A stretch of DNA of 5,082 nucleotides from Ignavibacteriaceae bacterium (GTDB lineage Bacteria; Bacteroidota; Ignavibacteria; Ignavibacteriales; Ignavibacteriaceae): positions 1 through 5,082 of the forward strand of contig JAPHUI010000403.1 of the NCBI GenBank assembly GCA_026193755.1, written 5' to 3'. Positions within the stretch are counted from its first letter, which is position 1. Every line of letters starts with the position of its first letter. Positions 1 through 5,082 of the stretch are shown here, piece by piece. Made by a program: the position numbers and the translations under genes. The notes under the pieces were generated by a model. That model made no database searches. It was not told where the DNA came from and worked only from the letters and a program-made list of their open reading frames with translations.

Positions 1-43
1 AATTTTAATATTGTGGAATAATTAGACATGAACCATTTAACAA

Positions 44-2041
44 ATGCCTGTATATAAATCGACACTGGATATAAAAAACAATAAACTGTTTTACGGTGTA
101 AATGAATCAGCCCTAACTTCCTTCTTTGATCAGAAAGAAATTAAGGAAGCAAAAGAAGGAGCACTAATTTATAGAACAGGAAATGAAAGTAACGCAATCT
201 ATCTTATAATCAGGGGTGAGGTTAGAATTAAATTTTCTACAAATAATTATTTTATTAATAGAATGTTTAATGACTTTTTCGGTGAAAAAGAGATTGTAGA
301 CGAAACAAAAAGAATTTCCTCAGCATTAGCATTCAGTAATTTGACTTATTACCGGATTGATAAAAAAGCTTTAAATAACCTAATTGCTAAATATCCGACT
401 ATCAAAGAGAATTTAATAAAGTACGGTGAGATTAAATTACCTGATTCACCTTCCGATATTGAAAGTAAATTGAAGATTTTTGAAAGAGATAAACCCATTA
501 GTTTTAAGCTTTTTCCTAAAGGCAAAAACTTGGGAGAAGAAAAGCAAAAGGAACCTCCTCCGGTTATGACCCAACAAATACTCCCTGATCTTGAATCAAT
601 AGATGAGTCACTTGAAGAAGATACTGTTACTATGGAAGAACAATTAGAACTTGAGAGACAATTAGAAGAACTTAATAACGAATCAGAGGGATCAGAAGAA
701 ATTACCGGAGAAATAAAAGATGAGAATGAGGTATTAATCGAGGAAATAGAGGCCACTGTTCCCCCAACAACTGATTCGACAACTCAAATAGCAGATGAGA
801 TAAAAGCAGGAAAAGATAACGGTGAGCTAATCAAACCTGAAATTAAAAACAATACTGACCTATCAGAACCCGGCATTAATAGGGAAGTAATAAGAAAAAT
901 ATTTTTTTGCTTGGATAGGATCTTTGATGGAATCAGCATTTCTGAACTTGTCAATAATTCCAGGAAAGCTCTTAAAGATCTAACTAATTCTGAAAATGCT
1001 GATCTCATTATAATTGATGAAAAGCAATCATCAATGCAAAAGATTATTAAAGTTGGAGGAAAAAGTAAAATTGAGACTTTTCAACTCACAGAAGGACTTA
1101 CCGGGGTTTGCGCGGTTGAAAAAAATGCACTAAAATATGACCGTCCTACTGAAGATAATCGCTTCAATTCTAAAATTGATCAACCGGGTCCGGCTAGAAT
1201 GAAAAGAATACTTTATTTTCCTATAATAAACGATGCAGGTGAAACTGTTGCTGTTATACAAACAGCGCGAGAAAATAAAAAGTATACTGAAGATGAAGTA
1301 TCTTATCTTACAATGCTAAGCAAGCAAATGGATACTGCCATTTCAAGAACCAAAAACCTAGAACGGTTTATTAAAGAAGAAAATTTAAATGCTGGGAAAA
1401 AACTCGGGGAAATAGTTACCAAAGAAATTAATGTCCCCATCAATATTATTGAGAGCTATACAAAAATATTGAGTCAAAAAAAGCTTCCCTCAGAAACTGA
1501 TGATATCATTAGAATGTTGTATAAGCAAGCTACATCTGTGGAAGCGATTACAGATACTATTTTCAAGGTATTGGTAGATGAGATAATGCTTGAAAATAAT
1601 AAAATTCATTTTAACGAATTTGTAGATGACGTGTTGGAACTTCTTTCTGAATATTGCGAAACAAGAGATACGAAACTCTTTAAAAAAATTGGCGACGGCG
1701 CAGTTGTAGATATAGACCGCTCGAAACTTTACACGGCAATATTTCAAGTGATAAAATTTTGTGTTGATGATTCGAAAAAGGACGGGAAGATTTATTTCAG
1801 CACTGAATTAACTGGAGAGATGATCTCTATTACAATTCAAAATGAAGGCGGGGGGAACCTGGCTTTTGCGGATGGTGATGTCCTTGATTATTTCTATAAT
1901 AAAAGTAAAATTAAAGAGGAAGAAACTGGTTTACTGCTTGCAAAAAAAATTATCAATGCCCACTCGGGGGAAGTTAATCTCGAAAGTATTAAGGGGGTTG
2001 GTTCTACTTTCAGAATTACTATACCTGTCGCCCACGAATAA
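44..2041 (+). CDS. Cyclic-nucleotide-binding/GAF protein with degenerate histidine-kinase module
   Basis: 665 residues, soluble: no signal peptide or membrane segment is seen. Domains in order: a CRP/PKA-like cyclic-nucleotide-binding fold (about 15-130), with FGE at 79-81 and Arg90 at the spacing of the phosphate-binding cassette; an acidic, low-complexity linker (about 135-280) with a Glu/Leu coiled coil near 197-211; a GAF domain (about 283-437) with GLTG at 351-354, NRF at 372-374 and a KKYTEDE segment; a HisKA-like helical hairpin (about 440-515); and a HATPase_c-like fold (about 520-665) ending in HSGE (640-643) and GSTFRITIP. The H-box reads KEINVPI, with Lys460 where the phosphorylated His should be. 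The N-box Asn is Phe572, the G1 Asp is Asn600 and the second G2-box Gly is Leu631. It is therefore probably a non-catalytic sensor or scaffold, with ligands unknown. The start is the first ATG after an in-frame TAG at 23-25; no Shine-Dalgarno is visible. Domain calls are by eye. The fold assignments are fairly secure; loss of activity is inferred. Confidence 0.88.
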   Translation: MPVYKSTLDIKNNKLFYGVNESALTSFFDQKEIKEAKEGALIYRTGNESNAIYLIIRGEVRIKFSTNNYFINRMFNDFFGEKEIVDETKRISSALAFSNLTYYRIDKKALNNLIAKYPTIKENLIKYGEIKLPDSPSDIESKLKIFERDKPISFKLFPKGKNLGEEKQKEPPPVMTQQILPDLESIDESLEEDTVTMEEQLELERQLEELNNESEGSEEITGEIKDENEVLIEEIEATVPPTTDSTTQIADEIKAGKDNGELIKPEIKNNTDLSEPGINREVIRKIFFCLDRIFDGISISELVNNSRKALKDLTNSENADLIIIDEKQSSMQKIIKVGGKSKIETFQLTEGLTGVCAVEKNALKYDRPTEDNRFNSKIDQPGPARMKRILYFPIINDAGETVAVIQTARENKKYTEDEVSYLTMLSKQMDTAISRTKNLERFIKEENLNAGKKLGEIVTKEINVPINIIESYTKILSQKKLPSETDDIIRMLYKQATSVEAITDTIFKVLVDEIMLENNKIHFNEFVDDVLELLSEYCETRDTKLFKKIGDGAVVDIDRSKLYTAIFQVIKFCVDDSKKDGKIYFSTELTGEMISITIQNEGGGNLAFADGDVLDYFYNKSKIKEEETGLLLAKKIINAHSGEVNLESIKGVGSTFRITIPVAHE

Positions 2042-2062
2042 AATCATTAAATATTATCTATA

Positions 2063-2974
2063 ATGGATTATAATCTGATTACAATCCTTGGCCCCACTGC
2101 AACAGGTAAGACGAGGATTGCTGCCGAACTTGCAAGGGATATAAATGGAGAAATAATATCCGCAGATTCAAGGCAGGTTTACAAGCATATGGATATTGGA
2201 ACAGGTAAAGATTTAATTGAATTCCAAAAAGCTAATGTTAGCTATCATCTGATAGACATAATTGATCCTTCCGAAGAATATAATCTTTTTAGATTTACAA
2301 AAAATTTTCAAATTTCATTCGAAGAAATAACAAAAAAAAATAAAATCCCTATTTTAGTCGGTGGAACAGGATTATATATTAGTGCTGTTCTACAGTCTTA
2401 CAAACTCCCAGAAATTAATGATGAATCTGAATTAAAGAAACTAAGTTTGATGAGCAATTCGGAACTGAAACAAACATTGTTAGGATTGAAGCCAGTGGTT
2501 CACAATAAAACCGATTTAACAAGCAAGGATCGTTTGGTAAGAGCCATTCTGGTTGAAAAATCCCGTGGGAAAAATATAGAATCAATCGCTAACCTCCATT
2601 CACTTAATATCGGTATTAAACTAGACCGTGAAGAGATAAAGAAAAGAATAACCAAAAGACTAAAGGAAAGACTATCTGTTGGTATGATCGAAGAGGTGGA
2701 ACAACTGTTGCAAAAAGGAATTTCTTCAGAAAAACTGAATTACTTTGGATTGGAATATAAATTTGTAAGTCAATATTTAGATGGAAAATTAAACTATAAC
2801 GATATGTTTCAGAAGTTGAACAGTTCAATTCATAATTTTGCGAAAAGACAAATGACCTGGTTCCGAAAAATGGAACGGGAAGGCGTTAAGATAAATTGGT
2901 TTTCCCCAGATAATTACCTAGCAATAAAAAACTTTGTAACTACAAGATTGAATGAAACAGAAAATATATCCTGA
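2063..2974 (+). CDS. miaA: tRNA dimethylallyltransferase (MiaA)
   Basis: 303 residues, close to the usual length of the family. MiaA transfers a dimethylallyl group from dimethylallyl diphosphate to N6 of A37, next to the anticodon of tRNAs reading codons that begin with U, in the cytoplasm. Visible motifs: P-loop GPTATGKT (10-17), with Thr17 at the catalytic position; ADSRQVY (34-40), with Asp35 as the expected general base; MDIGTGK (43-49); HLID (62-65); GGTGLY (100-105); KDRLVRAI in the helical insertion (155-162); basic RITKRLKERL (195-204), which holds the family's conserved catalytic Arg; and RQMTWFRK (262-269) near the C-terminus. DIGTGK replaces the DIGTAK of the Escherichia coli enzyme; I believe this is a lineage variant. 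The ATG lies 21 nt after the previous stop, in an A/T-only stretch apart from one C, with no Shine-Dalgarno. The last 23 nt overlap the next gene. I see no reason to doubt that it is functional. Confidence 0.97.
   Translation: MDYNLITILGPTATGKTRIAAELARDINGEIISADSRQVYKHMDIGTGKDLIEFQKANVSYHLIDIIDPSEEYNLFRFTKNFQISFEEITKKNKIPILVGGTGLYISAVLQSYKLPEINDESELKKLSLMSNSELKQTLLGLKPVVHNKTDLTSKDRLVRAILVEKSRGKNIESIANLHSLNIGIKLDREEIKKRITKRLKERLSVGMIEEVEQLLQKGISSEKLNYFGLEYKFVSQYLDGKLNYNDMFQKLNSSIHNFAKRQMTWFRKMEREGVKINWFSPDNYLAIKNFVTTRLNETENIS
2949..2974 (+). other. miaA / glycosyltransferase gene overlap with TGAATG start junction
   Basis: The glycosyltransferase ATG (2952-2954) sits inside the end of miaA, in another frame, immediately after a TGA (2949-2951) in its own frame; the miaA stop is at 2972-2974. 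The TGA rules out any upstream start. The preceding bases lack a GGAG-like element, so initiation probably depends on ribosomes already translating miaA or on an unstructured A/T-rich site. The overlap is read directly; coupling is inferred. Confidence 0.6.
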
Positions 2975-4301
2975 AGAAGTTGTTAATTATCTAAAAGATA
3001 AAGCTATTAAGAAATGGGAACTTGAATGGATTGAAGTTTCAGGTATAGACCAGGTAATTGTGGTTCCTGCCATTTGTGAATTTCCAAATATCAAAAATCT
3101 ACTTTCCTCTTTAATAAAAAATGATCGCTCAATTCTTCATAAGTCCCTTGTCATTTTTGTAATTAACAATTCAGCCTCCTCAAGTCACGAGATAAAAGAA
3201 GATAATAAAAAAAGTCTATCTCTAATGAGAGCAATAATAAATGGATCGAATTCTGATAAATTTGTTTATGAAATTTCGAAATCAGGAATTCAGATCGGAG
3301 TTCTGGATGCAGCATTAGAAGGAAAAGAATTTAAAGACAAACAAGCAGGTGTTGGATTAGCCAGAAAAATAGGTTTGGATCAGGCACTGAAAGTTTTTGA
3401 TTATTCAAATCCGAATAAGAAAATATTGATTTCTTTAGATGCAGATTGTACAGTTGAAAAAAATTATATCAAAGAAATCAGGAGCTTTTTTAACATGCAA
3501 AATATTTCCGTTGCTAATATCGATTTCGAACATAATCTAGAAAGTGAAAAAAATAATATACGTGGTATCGTCTCTTACGAGATTTATCTGCGGCATTACG
3601 TTGTGGGTCTTTTATTTGCAATGTCACCATATTCTTTCCACACAATTGGCTCGACTCTGGTTTGCGACCACGAAGCTTATATAAAGGCAGGAGGAATGAA
3701 TACTAGAAAGGCTGCTGAAGATTTTTATTTCCTGCAAAAGCTTGCCAAGCATTATAAAATTCATAAAATCACTTCAGCAAAAGTAAAACCTTCTGCAAGG
3801 GAATCTTGGCGTGTACCGTTCGGTACAGGAAAAAGCATGACTGACTATTTAACCGGTAAAAAGGAAATTTTACTTTATGATCCGGATAAATACATTGTTC
3901 TGAAAGAGTGGCTCGAGTTACTCAATTCTGATTTATCTTTAAACACTAATATAATTCTTAATGAAGCAAAAAAAATCCACTGTGAGTTATTTAACTTCCT
4001 CGAGAGCCGTGGATTTAGCAAAGACTGGGATCAGATTTTATCTAATAGCAAATCCGAAAAACAGCTAAATTACCAGAGGAAAAATTGGTTTGATGCTTTT
4101 AAAACACTTAAGTTAATGCATCATTTAAGAGATACTTCATTTCCAATGGTAGATATAAAATCAGGAGTTGAAAAGCTATTTAATATGGTTGGACATACAA
4201 TTGAAATTGAAGATGACAAAAACAATAACAACTTTTACGAAGAATATTTGTCCGAATTAAAATTAGTTGAACACTCATTAACCAAAAACCTTGTGAATTA
4301 A
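2952..4301 (+). CDS. GT-A-fold glycosyltransferase, family-2-like, acceptor unknown
   Basis: 449 residues, with no signal peptide or clear membrane helix, so probably cytoplasmic or peripheral to the membrane. The N-terminal part follows the GT2 pattern: a first strand VIVVPAICEFPNI (35-47, like the usual VIPA..E..NI), FVINNS (69-74), GVGLARKIGLDQAL (133-146), SLDADC (161-166) carrying a DXD-type Asp163/Asp165 pair for nucleotide-sugar and metal binding, TIGSTLVCDHEAYIKAGGM (231-249) at the acceptor-side position, and AAEDFYFLQKL (254-264) with Glu256-Asp257 as the likely ED base motif. SWRVPFGTG (285-293) follows. Residues about 300-449 look mostly helical and match nothing I recognise. An in-frame TGA lies directly before the ATG (TGAATG at 2949-2954), so translation cannot begin upstream. 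The gene overlaps miaA by 23 nt, which suggests coupled translation. Donor sugar and acceptor cannot be read from the sequence; a compatible-solute, cell-wall or envelope glycan role would be speculation. Confidence 0.85.
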   Translation: MKQKIYPEEVVNYLKDKAIKKWELEWIEVSGIDQVIVVPAICEFPNIKNLLSSLIKNDRSILHKSLVIFVINNSASSSHEIKEDNKKSLSLMRAIINGSNSDKFVYEISKSGIQIGVLDAALEGKEFKDKQAGVGLARKIGLDQALKVFDYSNPNKKILISLDADCTVEKNYIKEIRSFFNMQNISVANIDFEHNLESEKNNIRGIVSYEIYLRHYVVGLLFAMSPYSFHTIGSTLVCDHEAYIKAGGMNTRKAAEDFYFLQKLAKHYKIHKITSAKVKPSARESWRVPFGTGKSMTDYLTGKKEILLYDPDKYIVLKEWLELLNSDLSLNTNIILNEAKKIHCELFNFLESRGFSKDWDQILSNSKSEKQLNYQRKNWFDAFKTLKLMHHLRDTSFPMVDIKSGVEKLFNMVGHTIEIEDDKNNNNFYEEYLSELKLVEHSLTKNLVN

Positions 4302-4313
4302 AATACTTAAAAA

Positions 4314-5082
4314 ATGATTATAAAATCGAAGCAGAACGAAATACAGGATTATCTTAAAGACGCCTCAAATACCAAAGGGTTTTGCGATGCTGTTGTATAT
4401 CCAGAAAACACCACGGACATTATAAATATTTTACTTGATGCGAATAAGAAAAAAACAAAAGTAACGGTTTGTGGAAATAGAACCGGATTAACCGGTGCGA
4501 GCGTCCCGATGGGGGGAATAGTTCTCTCCACTGAGAAATTGAACAAGATTTTAGAAATAAATGCCGATAAAAAAATCGCGATTGTTGAGTCCGGAGTTTT
4601 GCTTTCTGATATCCTGAAAGGAATTAAATCAAAAAATTTATATTATCCGCCAGATCCGACCGAGCTTAATTGCTTCATCGGTGGAACGGTTGCAACTAAT
4701 GCCTCCGGCTCAAAAACATTTAAATACGGACCTACAAGAGATTTTATCCTGGGGATGGAGATTGTTTTGCCAACAGGTCTAATTCTCAAGTTAAATCGAG
4801 GAGAAAATTTTGCGAAAAAAAATAATCTGATTCTCAAAACAAATTCAGGTAAAACCTACAAATTGAATCTCCCGGAAATGAAATCCATCCAAACGAAGAA
4901 TGCTGCTGGATATTTCTGTAAAGAAAATATGGATGCTATCGATTTGTTCATCGCTTCTGAAGGAACGCTTGGAATAATTACCAAAATAAAATTGAAACTG
5001 CTTAAACCACCAGAAGATATAATTTCCTGTGTTCTATTTTTTAATGATGAGACCACCGCGATAAATTTTCTTGAAGAAGCAA
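4314..5082 (+). CDS. GlcD-type FAD-linked oxidase, N-terminal part (cut by window end)
   Basis: The open frame runs from ATG 4314 to the last base without a stop, giving 256 residues of a protein expected to be about 460 or longer. It belongs to the PCMH-type FAD-binding family of GlcD glycolate oxidase and D-lactate dehydrogenases, flavoenzymes that oxidise 2-hydroxy acids. Visible motifs: AVVYPENTTDI (26-36) at the usual domain entry; CGNRTGLTGASVP (53-65), the FAD pyrophosphate loop; YPPDPTE (111-117); GGTVATNASG (123-132); KYGPTRDFILGMEIVLPTG (137-155); KNAAGY (195-200); and SEGTLGIITKI (215-225). The substrate domain and any Fe-S extension lie beyond the window, so glycolate, D-lactate and other 2-hydroxy acids cannot be told apart. 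The FAD loop reads GNRTGLTG where many members have GGGTGLTG. The start lies 12 nt after the glycosyltransferase stop, behind an A-rich leader without a Shine-Dalgarno, consistent with the same operon. No stop or frameshift interrupts it. Confidence 0.9.
   Translation, partial: MIIKSKQNEIQDYLKDASNTKGFCDAVVYPENTTDIINILLDANKKKTKVTVCGNRTGLTGASVPMGGIVLSTEKLNKILEINADKKIAIVESGVLLSDILKGIKSKNLYYPPDPTELNCFIGGTVATNASGSKTFKYGPTRDFILGMEIVLPTGLILKLNRGENFAKKNNLILKTNSGKTYKLNLPEMKSIQTKNAAGYFCKENMDAIDLFIASEGTLGIITKIKLKLLKPPEDIISCVLFFNDETTAINFLEEA

Noticed and set aside
1..25. Possible C-terminal tail of an upstream gene: one frame reads ILILWNN then stops at 23-25, another reads NFNIVE then stops at 19-21.
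   Set aside because: Seven or fewer codons cannot be told from chance. No promoter motif could be supported in the first 43 bases either.
28..57. ATG at 28 opening a nine-codon frame before the first gene.
   Set aside because: It stops after nine codons, overlaps the start of the real gene in another frame, and has no supporting signal. It could be a leader peptide, but nothing shows it.
349..756. 135-codon Ser-rich open frame on the minus strand.
   Set aside because: It is the antisense shadow of the acidic Glu/Asp/Leu linker and shows no domain or start signal of its own.
1842..2063. 73-codon + strand frame that could be entered by slippage at the G6 run (1850-1855) and whose stop overlaps the miaA start as TAATG.
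   Set aside because: The main frame continues into the conserved HSGE and GSTFRITIP ATPase-fold motifs, so it is the real one. Six Gs is a weak slippage site and the TAATG overlap is probably chance.
4349..5056. Three minus-strand open frames (4349-4546, 4643-4837, 4856-5056).
   Set aside because: All lie antisense to the continuous GlcD-like coding frame, which carries clear family motifs; they have none.
1..5082. Search for a defence system, CRISPR array, toxin-antitoxin pair, insertion sequence or tRNA.
   Set aside because: No repeats with regular spacers, transposase motifs, terminal inverted repeats, paired small genes or cloverleaf-like segments were seen. The cyclic-nucleotide and GAF domains alone do not make the first gene a nucleotide-signalling defence system, since no nearby cyclase or effector is present.

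Overview
The window is an A+T-rich, gene-dense stretch with four genes, all on the + strand. The gaps are 21 nt, a 23-nt overlap and 12 nt, so they look like one transcription unit. No rRNA, tRNA, CRISPR array, insertion sequence or convincing terminator was seen. Only the first 43 bases lack an assigned gene. None of the four starts has a recognisable Shine-Dalgarno sequence. Together with the codon use and the style of the MiaA protein (ADSRQVY, DIGTGK), this suggests a member of the Bacteroidota/Chlorobiota/Ignavibacteria group. That placement is an inference, not a proof.

Layout. (1) 44-2041 encodes a 665-residue soluble protein. In order it has a cyclic-nucleotide-binding (CRP-like) domain, a long acidic linker with a short coiled coil, a GAF domain and a histidine-kinase-like dimerisation/ATPase module. 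The kinase module has lost its phosphoacceptor histidine and key ATP-site residues, so it looks like a pseudo-histidine kinase. (2) 2063-2974 encodes MiaA, the tRNA dimethylallyltransferase, with its main motifs intact. (3) 2952-4301 overlaps the end of miaA and encodes a GT-A-fold, family-2-like glycosyltransferase with a C-terminal region I do not recognise. (4) 4314 to the window edge encodes the N-terminal 256 residues of a GlcD-type FAD-linked oxidase; its 3' end lies outside the window.

The genes do not form an obvious single pathway: a signalling-like protein, a tRNA-modification enzyme, a sugar transferase and a flavin oxidase. The tight packing suggests co-transcription and, at the miaA/glycosyltransferase overlap, translational coupling. 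The part most worth a second look is the first gene, because it combines two potential small-molecule sensor domains with a kinase core that appears unable to phosphorylate itself. The glycosyltransferase of unknown acceptor is next. The rest of the window looks ordinary.
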